A stretch of 64,000 nucleotides of DNA from Rosa chinensis (taxonomy: Eukaryota; Streptophyta; Magnoliopsida; Rosales; Rosaceae). Made by a program: the position numbers and the translations under genes. Below the pieces are notes generated by a model that saw nothing but the letters and a program-made list of their open reading frames with translations, had not been told where the DNA came from and did not search any database. Positions 13,945 through 24,674 of the stretch are shown here, one piece after another (the stretch's first letter is position 1; every line of letters starts with the position of its first letter). The stretch spans positions 28,316,501-28,380,500 of the forward strand of contig NC_037090.1 of NCBI RefSeq assembly GCF_002994745.2, written 5' to 3'.

Positions 13945-13956
13945 CCTATTTTATAG
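13945..13956 (-). promoter_or_regulatory. TATA box of the small-protein gene
   Basis: On the minus strand this reads CTATAAAATAGG. It lies about 210 bp upstream of the start codon and is followed by a CT-rich leader, as is common in plant promoters. Confidence 0.6.
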
Positions 13957-15644
13957 CCTCGCCTATTGTGGTTTTTCCAAGAAGGCTGCTTTGTTTTCTA
14001 TATTATTGCTCGGTCCACATTTACTCGTTTTTCTTTTGTTTAAGGAAGTGACAGAGTGAGCATAAACGAAAAGAACATGGTACATTTTCTATGTAGATAT
14101 ATATTTGGGTGGTGCGTTACTTATGGTTAGCATGATTTGACTCTTCCAATTTAACAACCAACTATGTGGGGGGACGTATAGGACAAATTCCTAACCAAAT
14201 ATGCACTTTTTAGAAATCATCTTTTGATAGGAGCGGTCCAAACTAAAAATATCGTCGTCATAAACTTTTTGTTAATAGAATAATGTTATATATTTATTCA
14301 AAAAAAGAAGAAGAATATATTATATATTATGACCGAGCTATTAGTTCGGTATATAAATTATGATTATCAGGCTTAATCACTTTAGTTTTAAAGGACTGTG
14401 AGACACAACTGTATCATATTCAATTTAATTATTATAAACATATAACATTAATTATATTGGTCATTTGGTTGGAATCAAACAATAAAATGCTACAAAAACT
14501 CAGGAACTCGAAGTCCATGTGTTCATGTTAAAGGAAGCTAAACTCCTAAATTTTGTTGAACTTAGATCCCAAAATTCTTTACAAAAAAGCAAATGGGTAG
14601 GACAAATTCCTAACTAAATATGTATTTTCTAGAAATCATCTTTTAATAAGCCTATTGGAGCGGTCCAAAGTTTTCTTTTAGATGAAAATATCGTCATCAT
14701 AAATGTTTTTCTTAAAATAAAATTATACACTATGACCGACTTCTTAGTTGCGAGATAGAAAAAATAATATTTAAATAATCACACTCAATCTCACTATTAT
14801 AGATCTTGTGTGGAACCAAACAATAAAATGTTAGAAAACTCATAAACTCGAAGTCCATATGTTGGTATTAGAGAAAGTTAATTTTCCGACCTAGATCCCA
14901 AACGGCCAAACTTGTTTACAACAAACCAAATGGGTAGAACTTGTACGTAGCCTCCAACAATCATTCGTTGTCATCAATTAGTCCAACATCAAAGCTCCAC
15001 CGCCAACAAAACTCGACAATAGTGCCTTTTGTTTGCTGTTATGTTTTACTTAAATCATTCATCGATCACCACAATATATTGAAAATCACAATTTTGGTCG
15101 TAACTTGATATGTTCAAATATCATCTAACCAAAACACGAGCGATTGACAAATATCTAAGAAAAACATAACAGAAAAAAAAAAAAATTGACTCATAAGTTT
15201 ATTGATCGATTTATTTTCATGATCAATATGTAGCTTACTATGTGATGAAAAGATAAAGACATAGGAGAAGTGAGTGAGTGAAAATGTGAAAATGCGAATA
15301 TGCGAGGATAGAGCATAGCATTACAATTCTTGGTCATGAGTTTGACTTATTCGACTAGTCTGCTCGGTGGTCCAAGCAAGAATACTGCGTCAGTCAGGCT
15401 TTGCAGCAGGCAGCAGCTACACTTTCCTTCCCTACGCGTTGAATATTCTTCTTTGCCCTTCTTCTCACTTTGACGTACGCCGCTCGTTTACTCTGGAAAA
15501 CGCGTCCTTAGATTGATGAACTCTTACTTGTCTCGTTTATATGGTAGGATGCAGCGGTATTAATAAGTTGATTCTCCAAACATTATTTTCTCAAATATCA
15601 ATAATTTGCCCAGCTATTTCAGTAGTATTTCTTTTCATCATATA
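13957..15644. other. Intergenic region with a diverged tandem duplication
   Basis: No coding homology is seen. Positions 14181-14599 and 14600-14935 are two diverged copies of one segment. Both start GGACAAATTCCTAAC, then share a GGAGCGGTCCAAA block, an AACTCGAAGTCCAT block and a CAAATGGGTAG end. The rest is AT-rich with no clear structure. Confidence 0.6.
14181..14935. repeat. Diverged tandem duplication of about 0.4 kb
   Basis: The left boundary GGACAAATTC recurs after 419 bp. Several blocks repeat in the same order with substitutions and indels. The second copy is shorter. This is an old segmental duplication in non-coding DNA. Confidence 0.75.
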
Positions 15645-16243
15645 TTTAGAAAGCCTCAGGACAAAAGGTGAACTTCCAGAAAAGTAGTGTTGTCTTTAGT
15701 AATAATGTTAAGGATGACAGGAAACAAGAATTAGCTTCTATTCTTGGTGTTCAATGTGTCACGAAGCATGACAAGTATCTGGGACTACCTATGAGGGTTG
15801 GGAGATCCAAGTCAGCTATTTTTGCTTATATCAAGGAAAGATTGACAAAAAAATTGGTCAATTGGAAGGCAAAGATCTTGAGTGCAGCTGGTAAAGAAAT
15901 CCTTATTAAAGCAGTGGCTCAAACTATGTCATTGTATGCAATGAACTGTTACCTATTGCCAAAGGCTCTTTGTGATGATATTCATCAACTTTGTGCATCA
16001 TTCTTTTGGGGAGACACGGATAACAAGAGAAAGATACACTGGAGGAGTTGGGAGCGATTGTGTCTCACAAAGCAAGAAGGTGGTATGGGGTTCAAGAACA
16101 TTTATGCGTACAATCTTGCTATGCTTGGCAAACAAGGATGGAGATTGGCGTCCAATCCTCACTCTTTAATTGCAAGACTGTACAAGGCAAAATATTATCC
16201 CAACTGCTCCTTTTGGGAAGCTGATATGGGGGACTCTCCATCC
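15645..16243 (+). pseudogene. LINE reverse-transcriptase fragment (C-terminal part)
   Basis: An open frame of about 200 codons matches the region just after the FADD active site of plant L1-type LINE ORF2. Landmarks are NFQKSSVVFS, DKYLGLP, LSAAGKEILIKAVAQ, FFWG, HWRSWERLC and MLGKQGWRL. The catalytic Asp-Asp part is missing upstream. Homology stops near 16243, just before the expected WRSI, where unrelated sequence takes over, so both ends are truncated. The frame is free of stops, which is unusual for a dead fragment, but no function is implied. Confidence 0.85.
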
Positions 16244-17457
16244 TTCGTGTGCTTTGTCCCAATAGGGACTAATTCAAATCAGTGTGCAATGGGGAAATTT
16301 CTAGTAGTGTTGCTGTTGTGTTCTTCCCGTCAGCTCCTTGTACATGCACGGCAGTGACTTGATCGTTTCAAAAGGTGCTTGGCAAGATGCATGTGGCGTG
16401 GGAGCTAGAAAAGCATGATTTGTAGTGAAGATGAGAGATTTGCAGCAGCCATGAAAGCTTGGATTCAGATTGTGGTTGATGAGTTTTGGATTGGAAATGG
16501 GTTTTTAGGATAGGTGTTGGAGGAAACTGCTTGGTTTTGTTTCTATGTTTGCCTACATGTTTCTGGGATAAGTATTGGGGAATTGCTTGGGTTTGCTTTG
16601 CATGTGGGTTTCTTTAGGGTTGCTTCTGAATGCCCCTTCACAATAGTGAGAACTCTTAATTTATAGGAGAGTTGATATGTGATGCAGCATTAAGCTTGCT
16701 GCCTTGTCTTTGGCGTGTAGCTGTGATCATAATCCCAGAAATCCTGCTGCTGGGATTACCTTTCCAGGATTCTCGCTGCTGAAATCTGCTGCTGAGATTG
16801 CAATCCCAGGATTTCTGCTGCGCTGCTAGGATTTTGTTATGTTGCTGGGATCAAGATTTTGGACGTGGTGAGTTTAAGATGGTTTCAATGGGCTTTGGGT
16901 GAGAGGATTTTTTCAATGGGCTTTGGGTTTCTTAGCTTGTTGGTTGGCTTTATCCCCATTAATGAGATATTGGGCTTGAATTGTGCTATCTCTCTTCTTC
17001 ACCTTGCCCATGTTGAGAATTGGGTTGCTGGCTTGAATTTCAAGTCCAAAATTATCAACATGCCTAAAACTCGCGATGGACATCATACTTTTCTGTAACC
17101 TTCCACACCACACCCATTCTTGTAAGCCCCGAGTGCATGAACGTGGCTTGGGTCCACGTGCGTGGCGTGATGTTTGCGGGTGTAATTCGCCTCGAAATAT
17201 GAATTGGGCTTGTTAGCTGGATTTTTGGGTGTCAACACATTGATAATAGGAGCCTCTATATATAGAGGATTACAAGACATAGATTCAGAGTTGTACAAGG
17301 AAAGATAATTGTACAATTAATCGGATATCTATGAATATCTCCGAGAATATCTCTAATTCATAACCCTATTACGATTATGTCAAGTAAGCTAAAGTTTGGG
17401 CCAGACACATATTCTGGATTTACTTAAACATAAAGTTATTTGTTTTTTGTTTAATTA
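16244..17457. other. Non-coding, repeat-like stretch
   Basis: No protein homology is seen. There is a degenerate CTGCTGGGATT-type repeat (about 16735-16860), a 29-bp local duplication of TTTCAATGGGCTTTGGGT (16882 and 16911), and a TATA-like CTATATATAGAGG at about 17252 that resembles a retroelement LTR promoter. I cannot define an element. Confidence 0.45.
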
Positions 17458-17466
17458 TATATTTAA

Positions 17467-17675
17467 GAGTTAAATATTGTTTACTCCTTGTACTTTCACA
17501 AAAAAAAAAAACAGTTCAGTCCCTCGCTTTTTAATTTCACACGTTTACTCCTTTATCTTTCAATTTTGGACCAATAGGTCCATTCCGCCCAATTTCTCCA
17601 TTAAGTCACTGATGTGGTTATCTCTTCCACGTCAAAATGTCTCATATACCCCTCAAATTTTTTAAATTAATTTAT

Positions 17676-17706
<31 letters not shown>

Positions 17707-19046
17707 GTTTTTTTTTCCCTTCTGCGTTCCTCTCTCTTCTTCCTTTTCCACCCCCGATAGGATTGGGTGGATCCTAAGCCAAAACGAAATCCTCACAAGA
17801 TGTATCCTTGTATTCTTTCACACTTCTTTTATTTACAATTAGCTGATTAATGTTTAATAATTCAATGAAGGAACAAATTGGCTATTGAGGAACAGTAAGC
17901 AACACAAAGTCAGAACTCAGAATATGTCAAAAACCACAACACAACAAGAAATCCACGTCTCTACTTGTTTCGAATTCAACCAAACAACACCATTTCAAGC
18001 TTAGTAACTCAAAATTTCAATCACATCAGCAAAAGTTAAACAATTAATAATTGAGGCTCCATATATCATCTTAAGAAATATTCAAAATCAACAGCCATAT
18101 GAATTTGGAAAACCCGATTTCAAAATCGGGTATAGGCCGAGCGCGACAGCTTCGATCCACTCACAGAAACCAACCCACCTTCAGCAGCACTTTCCTTATT
18201 GAAATGAAAGTCTTCTGTGAACCAAAGGGGAGGAGGCTGAGCGCGAAGAGGACGGCACCGTTGTCGAAGTTTGGTTGAAGAGCACGACCGGGCCGGCAGC
18301 GCAAGAGAATTAACCGCAGACCCAGTAGACGAGGATGATCAAGAAGACGATCATGAAGATTGGGTGCCATAAGAGGCTGAGAAAGATGATGAAGAGCACA
18401 ACTCCGCCACCATTGAACTCATCGAGGTGGGATTAGACCAAAAAAAAAAAAAATTGGGGAATTTGTTTATGGAGAGAGAGAAGAGGATCACTGGCCGACA
18501 TCATCTTCGCTCAGCCGCCACCGAAAAATCTCCCCAAGCCCACCGGTCGACGTTAGTCGTCTTCTCGCTAGATTGGATCAGCTTCTCCCTAGATTGGTCA
18601 TCTTCTCTCGGCCTCGATTTCGGGTTCGAATCGGAGCTCCAAACAACTGCTCCACCGTAGAGCAATCTGTTGTCGACTCCGCTTAGGGTTTGGTGGTGTT
18701 GGGTTAAGGCTGCTGGCAAGACGAGGTCGATTGGGGTTCACAGCTCTGCGAGAATTTGTGAGAGACTAATGGAAGAAGAAGAGATAAATAGAAAAAAGGA
18801 CAAGGAAAAAATTAAAAATAATATATATATATATATATATTTAAAAAAAAAGTGAGGGTAGGATAGACATTTTACAGCAAAAAAAAATGTCACGTTAGCG
18901 ATTTAACGGAATTTTTAGACAGAGAGTAAAGGAATGGACCTATTGGTCCAAAATTGAGAGTACAAGGAGTAAACGTGTGAAATTAGAACGATAGAGACTG
19001 AAGTGTTTTTTGAGTAAAAGTTCAGGGAGTAAACAATATTTAACCC
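17467..19046. mobile_element. MULE (Mutator-like element), non-autonomous, 1,580 bp
   Basis: Long terminal inverted repeats of about 200 bp begin GAGTTAAATATTGTTTACTC on the left and, as reverse complement, GGGTTAAATATTGTTTACTC on the right. A perfect 9-bp target-site duplication, TATATTTAA, flanks the element at 17458-17466 and 19047-19055. Long TIRs plus a 9-bp TSD identify Mutator superfamily. No transposase is seen. The interior holds a fragment resembling a PRA1 gene on the minus strand, so this is a Pack-MULE type element. A (TC)n tract lies at about 17682-17706 and a (TA)n tract at about 18819-18840. Confidence 0.9.
18170..18426 (-). pseudogene. Captured PRA1-family (prenylated Rab acceptor) gene fragment
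   Basis: The minus strand reads VVLFIIFLSLLWHPIFMIVF, the hydrophobic signature of plant PRA1.F-type proteins, which are small membrane proteins that bind prenylated Rab GTPases. A TAA follows about 11 residues later. After it, the same frame resumes with GPVVLFNQT and a neighbouring frame continues with FDNGAVLFALSLL, matching the next part of PRA1. So the fragment has a stop and a frameshift and covers perhaps half of the protein. It lies wholly inside the MULE and was probably captured from a host gene. Confidence 0.65.
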
Positions 19047-19055
19047 TATATTTAA

Positions 19056-19619
19056 TTATGTTTTGACCCCCAAGTTACAAATCCTAGTTCCGCCGGAAGC
19101 CCTACTACCAATAAGTTCCTGGCCGTTATTAGAGGAATTATTTGTTATTCCCTATACGAGATACATGCAAAGGTGTGAAAAAAGCAACTCGAATACAAAA
19201 GATAACACTTCTCTATGTATATTGCATAAAATATTTAGTTATAATAGTGAAAATGTTTACTAATTCCGGTAAAGAAGTCCTCAATTTTCTTTTCCAAACA
19301 ACAATAAATTTCTGACTAGGGAGGAGTGGAGGACATGGTCCGGAGGAGTTTCATTAGGAGAAACTTGATCTGGCGGAGCTACAACACAGTTTTATTTTTA
19401 TTTTATTTTTTGTCAAAGTAATCATTTTTCATTAAAAAGCTCAAAGGGATAAACCCAATGAGGGAGCCTAAAGCCCCGAAATATAAGATAAACTAAAACA
19501 AGAAAATTACATCTCTAACCTAATACCACATAGGTCAGGATAAAAGAGAGCAACCCTAAAAATTAAAAGAACATATCCTAAATCGATACCACTGTTGTCG
19601 CCACCCAAGCAGTTTGGCC
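19056..19619. other. Non-coding stretch between transposons
   Basis: No gene is seen. The part from about 19400, with a poly-T-like start followed by ATTTTTCATTAAAAAGCTC, resembles the reversed 3' end of a LINE, but no coding part supports it. Confidence 0.4.
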
Positions 19620-20557
19620 TAAGTACGGGTCCGGCCCGTGTCAAATTTCGAGAGCCCGGACCCAAACTGAAATTTTTGGCCAGACCCTAAATAATATTTT
19701 CTCATTTTTGAGACAGAGTTGGGCCTGAACTGTTTTTTTTTTTTTTTTTTTTGGCCTCTGGGCCCATTAGGCTAGTTCAATCTTATCTCCAAACCCAAAT
19801 TTCATTGCCTTCCAAACCCACCTAACCACCACCATCGAAGCTCCAAGTCTAGGTTTATGGAATCAAGCTCCGACTTCGATCCTGTTGCCCAGGCTCGAAC
19901 TTCATTATTGAATCAAGCTTAGACTTCGTTATCGAATCAAGCTTCCAGACCTTTGCAATCTGCACAATTTAGATTCGGCATCAATTTCCCTGACTGAGAC
20001 ATTCTTCTTTTTTGTATTTGAAATTGCTGGAGTTAAACCTTCTCTCAGATTCGACATCAATTTCCTCAACTGTTCCAATGGTGTTGCACAGATTTTGGAG
20101 TTGAGTAAAGACAAAGGAGGACTAGGAATTCTCTCTAATGATCTACAATTGATTTGATGGGGAAGGAAGACTAGGAAGAGAAGGGAAAAGAAAGAAGAAA
20201 AAAAAAAGACAAAGGAGGGCATATGGGGAGAAGAAGAAGAAGAAAAAGATAAGAAGAGAGATGGAAAAAAAAAAGGAAATGAGGGAAGGAGGAACAAGAA
20301 GAGATAGGAAAAGAAAGGAGAAAGAAGAGACAGGTGAAGAAAGAAGAAGAGAGAGTAAAGAAAGAAAAGAGAAAAGAACTAAAAAGTCTGGGCAATTATA
20401 CATGACTTCGAGCCTTTAGGTTTTTGAATTCTAAGGCCCAACCCTAGCCCGTTATATAATGTTTTTGGGCCGGGCTTTATAAAAATGTCAATTTTTTTAA
20501 AGGGCCCAGACTAGTTTCAGGTCGGGTTTCTAGTTTTGGGGTTAAATGCTCAGCCCT
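19620..20557. mobile_element. Probable hAT-like non-autonomous element with GGGCC-rich ends
   Basis: The right end reads GGGTTAAATGCTCAGCCCTAC and the left end has CGGGTCCGGCCCGTG. Subterminal GGCCCA/GGGCC motifs and a purine-rich interior match the layout of the better-preserved element at 60555-61804. I could not find a convincing TSD, so the left boundary is approximate. Confidence 0.4.
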
Positions 20558-21491
20558 ACCAGTAATATTGCACAATCACGAACTGCCACACAATTATCGA
20601 CTAAGATGTCGCCAGAAGAGCCAAATTTAAGTGATATAATCTGTGAGACCGCTGCCAATAGAACGCCAAAAAGCAGATCCAATCATACCCAAAATACATT
20701 TTGATATGGAGAGAGAATTGACACCTCAGACTAACCTTCTTATCTCTACTAGAGCCCAAAGATCCGAGAAGGAACTGCAGCCACCAAAAGGGAACAAAAG
20801 TCAATAGCAAAGAAAAATTACAATGGTGAATGGGGGTGAAGCATCTACGCCTGAGCACCCATACTCCTCTAGGAAAGTGAATTTCACTTTTATAGAGGCA
20901 GTCATAAGAACCTCCATGGAAGTCAGTGGTAGAGAGAGGAGAGTTGGTATGGGATATTGGGTGGGATGATCTCAGATTTGAAGAATTTTAGAGATAATTG
21001 ACAAGAAAATAAAAGAATAATAATGTAAAAGGAGGAACAAAGTCTTCTAGATCTAGACATAGGCAGTGGAATCACCACAAGAGGGTGTAATATCTGGACA
21101 AAGCCAGCAAAATCACCACAAAGGGTGTAAAGGATTATGGTGGGGAATGGAGGCAGACGATGAGTGAAGCAAATGGAGGTGAGTGAAGATGGAGGGTATA
21201 CTGCATGCCAATTGAATCCCAATGGGATAGGAAGGGTAGAAAACTCTAGAGAGAGAAATGAGCCTCTCTCTCTAAAACTTTCAATGTTTTGTAATAACTA
21301 GCTATAACACAGTTTGGTAGCTCAAAATCTGAAATAGTCAGCTCGATTGCACTCCAAGTAATGGAATCACACATTGGGTATACCTTCGCTATCATTTGGA
21401 AAGAGAGATTGTTGGATTGTTCCAACCCATGAGTAATCAGCTGAAGGTTGAGCTTCTTTAGCTCTTTGTATTCTTCAGGTTTTTTGCATCA
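20558..21491. other. Non-coding stretch
   Basis: No coding homology on either strand. Local repeats of a CAAAATCACCACAA(A/G)AGGGTG type occur near 21070-21130. The short minus-strand open frames show no recognisable family. Confidence 0.5.
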
Positions 21492-21954
21492 AGACCTCCT
21501 TTGGTTCGCAGATTTGAGGACTTGGAATTGTGGAAAAGAAATTTATTCCTTTCCTACATTTGGTGTACACAAGAAAATGAACAACTTTCCTTTAAGAAGC
21601 TTCTTAAGAATTGATGGGGAAAGTAAATCCTAATTCATTTTCCCTTTATGTTTGCCTGCATTAATTACATAGTATAAATACATTTATATCCATGTTGAAT
21701 ATTATTATTTAAATAGTTTATGAGATTTGTGTAATTATAAATTTTAATGTATGAGGATATAAATGGAATATTAGTATGATTTAGTTTCCTTTCGTTATAC
21801 AAAATCAAACACTAAAATGTAAACAAACATATCTTTTTTCGTTGCTTTCACAACGTTTCCAAACAACGGAAAAGAAAGCTAGTAGGAAGTCTGTTTTCAT
21901 TTCCCATAAGATTTCTTAAGAATTGATTTCCTTTATGCGAACCAAATGAGGCCT
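21492..21954. mobile_element. MITE with 19-bp imperfect terminal inverted repeats
   Basis: The left end AGACCTCCTTTGGTTCGCA and the reverse complement of the right end, AGGCCTCATTTGGTTCGCA, match at 17 of 19 positions. The 463-bp interior is AT-rich and non-coding. No clear target-site duplication is seen, so the superfamily is not assigned. Confidence 0.6.
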
Positions 21955-22311
21955 AATACGAAGTAGTGGAAGAAGTTTGATCTTGTTGTCCTGTTGGTGT
22001 AGGCATATCGCTGAACCATTTTAATTCTTGGTGGTCTATTTCCTTATATATTAGGGGAAACGATCATTTACCCAATTTTAGGCACCAAATTGCCCACTTG
22101 CTCCACTAACATTTTTTTAACCCCATTTACTCAAAACACTCTAAGAGATTATTTTCCTAATACCCAATTAATTCTTTTTTTATTCTTTTTTTGGGGACTT
22201 TTTTGCCCTCTCCTTCTTTCTCACTTAGAGAGAGAGAGAGAGAGTCTCTCTCTCTCTCCCTCCCTCCATCCCTCCAGCAGGTCGCCCACGACGCCGGCTC
22301 TCGCCATCGCG

Positions 22312-22418
22312 GTGCCGAAACTCGTGGTCGTGCTCTCCGCGGCCAGGCTCGACGCTAAGCCGACGGTCCTCGTCGCTGAGAAGCTCGGCGAGGCTGGGTT
22401 GGACCTTCTGAAGGAATC
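22312..22418 (+). pseudogene. Captured D-3-phosphoglycerate dehydrogenase (PGDH) fragment
   Basis: The frame reads DAKPTVLVAEKLGEAGLDLL, a near-perfect match to the first conserved block of plant plastid PGDH, the first enzyme of the phosphorylated serine pathway. In the intact enzyme this block is followed by a VDCSYNL region, which is absent. After LKE the sequence becomes unrelated, and a GGGTACGTC nearby looks like an old splice donor. Only about 35 residues of exon 1 remain, including what looks like the end of the transit peptide. It lies wholly within the MULE, in the plus orientation. Confidence 0.75.
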
Positions 22419-22632
22419 GACGACCGCCAATAGAATCGGGTACGTCTTCAATTTGCTTTTGTCTCTCTCGCCGGCGACTAATTATCACAGAAATCGCAAC
22501 TTGATTGTATCTCCAGTCTCGGGCTGCAACCGGAGTCGTTGCAATCGGGGTCGAATTAGTGTGAAGGCAAATGGTCAACCGGAATTGTTGCAAAACGACT
22601 AGAATTGTGGGCAAAATCGTCAACCGAAGTCG

Positions 22633-23367
22633 AGATTATTGGGGGGCAATAATCTTCCTATTGGGGGGCAATAATGTGTCTTAATTGTTATAAAGTCTCT
22701 ATAATTGTGTTTAGTGATATTTTCCTTTGTGTTAAAGACTGCTTCTAATGTGTTTTGGTATTTCTGATATATTATTGGGCGGCAATAATCTGTTTATTGC
22801 GGGGCAATAATATATTTGTTTTGTTATTTTTTGCATGAATATGGGTGATCCTTTTGTTGTTAGGTGCATTTATTCTTGTTAAGAGGCCACCCGGGAGGCC
22901 TAGGGTGAAGCGGTTCAAGTGGAGTGGAGAGTGTGAAAAAAAGCCAATTCGTTGTGGACTTAAATTCACCAAGTATTGAATTTGAGTACCTTTACTTTTG
23001 TAAACTAATTCAAAACCAAACTGAGTTACTTCTGACCATTTATAAAAAAAAATTATTGGGGGGCAATAAACTTTTTATGACCCCCCAATAAACCTAATTA
23101 TGTTGGTTAATGAATCTAGCAGCATTTTGTTGAAATGACCTGTAATAAATGACCCACAGTTAAGACATTATTGCGGGGCAATAATATGTCTATTGCCTCC
23201 CAATAGACCACCCCAAAAATCCCCAGTTTTATCATTGCCAGATTATTGTACTTTAATAAACTCAAAACAACATAAGACTTATCAAAACTCTAATTTCAGT
23301 GATTAATTAACCACAGTTAAGAAATTATTGGGGGCAATAATCTGTCTATTGCCCCCCAATAGACCAC
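22633..23367. repeat. Dispersed hairpin motif: TATTGGGGGGCAATA in paired copies
   Basis: Five clusters (near 22635, 22772, 23052, 23167 and 23324) each hold two copies of a unit like ATTATTGGGGGGCAATAA, separated by about 5-8 bp. In the first two clusters both units face the same way. In the last three the second unit is inverted (CTATTGCCCCCCAATAGA), so they can fold into hairpins with arms of 12-14 bp. Each unit is also internally symmetric (TATTG...CAATA). Role unknown. Confidence 0.8.
22884..22979 (+). pseudogene. MuDR-type transposase C-terminal remnant
   Basis: A short frame reads RPPGRPRVKRFKWSGECEKK followed by PIRCG. This RPxGRPxxxR ... RCGxC layout is typical of the region before the CCHC zinc knuckle of MuDR/FAR1-like transposases. 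The following GHN..TC part is missing and a stop occurs soon after. It indicates that the element descends from a transposase-coding MULE. Confidence 0.6.
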
Positions 23368-23394
23368 AGTTTTGACGTCGTCCGAGACCTGCAA

Positions 23395-23545
23395 GCGAAG
23401 CCCAGACTTGATTCCGACTTGGAGCTTCAGAGCTTCCCGGACTTCTGACAAACAAAACTGGCGAAGCCCAGACTCGATTCCAGCGTGGAGAGTTTCCCGG
23501 ACATCTGACGAATAAAATCGGCGAAGCCCAGAGGGGTTGGGATCG
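23395..23545. repeat. 60-66 bp tandem repeat, about 2.3 copies
   Basis: GCGAAGCCCAGA recurs at 23395, 23461 and 23521. The units share GATTCC, TGGAG and TTCCCGGAC blocks. It lies inside the MULE between the hairpin motifs and the GA microsatellite. Confidence 0.7.
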
Positions 23546-23639
23546 TGGAGTTGGATGACATCATCCTCTGGTGGTCCGACGGTGGGATAGAGCGACGGCG
23601 GTGGAGGCCGACATCGACGGTGGAGTGGTGGGCGTGGTG

Positions 23640-23642
<3 letters not shown>

Positions 23643-23721
<79 letters not shown>
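23643..23721. repeat. (GA)n microsatellite, about 39 units
   Basis: An uninterrupted GA tract of roughly 79 bp lies near the right end of the MULE. It creates artificial open frames on both strands. Confidence 0.95.
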
Positions 23722-23722
<1 letters not shown>

Positions 23723-23864
23723 TGAGTGTAATTTGTTAATTAAAATGAGGGCAATACTGTCAAACACTGTTAGATTTGGTAAATGAGGTTAAAAAACTCT
23801 TAGTGGAGTAAGTGTGCAATTTTTAGGCTAAAATTGAGTAAGTGGTCATGTCCCCTATATATTA

Positions 23865-24674
23865 TTGTTATTGTAGGTTGAGTTGTTGTGTTCTCATTCT
23901 ACTTTATTTCCTAACTCTCGCATGTATGAAGCTGTCATCTACGCGCATACACTAACATCATGGCTAGGTATTTTTCTGGGTGTCCCATAAGATGAGCAAC
24001 CTACAATTATTGGAAGTATATATAAGGTGGTTCAAATGTTGTCCCTCAGTTGCCTATTGTTATGCATAGGTGTGAGTATCTCATATTAGGTGTAATTTCT
24101 TTAAAATTTTGACCGTGATAGATACATAATTATGGATCTTAGATAGGAATAAATATCGTGGTATTAATATCACAACCGGTCATTTCAATACCGTATAATT
24201 TTTTCCTTAATTAATAAACTTCAAAAAATTATAAAAAAAAAATAACAAAACAAAATTCAATTGAGCAGATCTCACATAGGCTAGGACTCCATCACGGTAT
24301 CCTTGAGAGGAAAAAGGTGGCAAGGTGCCATAACTCCATTGGAGTCGGGAAAAGTCACATCACATCACTGTAATGTGAAAAAGCTTGCAGACCCAAAACG
24401 TGGTCACAGTGTTACCTGGGATGCAGCATCAAAATATCAGAAGCACGAACCTGTGAAACCATTCAAAAACCCTGATGGAGACTAAACAGTTTCGTAGCAA
24501 TTGGTTAACCCAGGCCTGGGGTGCAGGACCAAACTCGACCTTCAAGATAATGCTCATAAATTAAAGCTCTTGATCGAGTCAGACAAGGCCAGCATTTAGA
24601 GAGAGAGCAGAAACCAGAGGGGTTAGTTGTGGAGGTGCCGAGAAGAACCCAGCTGGGAAGAAGAAACAGAGAGT
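23865..24674. other. Upstream region of the B3 gene
   Basis: No coding homology is seen. The last 150 bp probably hold the promoter and 5' UTR of the B3 gene; there is no clear TATA box. A 60-residue frame at 24303-24485 looks like chance. Confidence 0.5.

Larger units (their letters stand above)
22054..23855. mobile_element. MULE, 1,802 bp, with captured gene and transposase remnants
   Basis: TIRs of about 100 bp start GGGGAAACGATCATTTACCC on the left and GGGGACATGACCACTTACTC as reverse complement on the right. A perfect 9-bp TSD, TATATATTA, lies at 22045-22053 and 23856-23864. The interior contains a phosphoglycerate dehydrogenase fragment, a MuDR-type transposase C-terminal remnant, a repeated hairpin motif, a GCGAAGCCCAGA tandem repeat and an 80-bp GA microsatellite. 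It is probably a decayed Pack-MULE derived from an autonomous MULE. Confidence 0.9.

Noticed and set aside
19929..20403. Overlapping minus-strand frames full of Phe, Ser and Leu, membrane-like
   Set aside because: They come from a purine-rich tract (AAGAAGAGAAA...) inside a non-autonomous element; three frames look alike, so composition explains them.
23545..23786. Frames rich in Arg-Glu or Ser-Leu repeats
   Set aside because: They are translations of the GA microsatellite on both strands.
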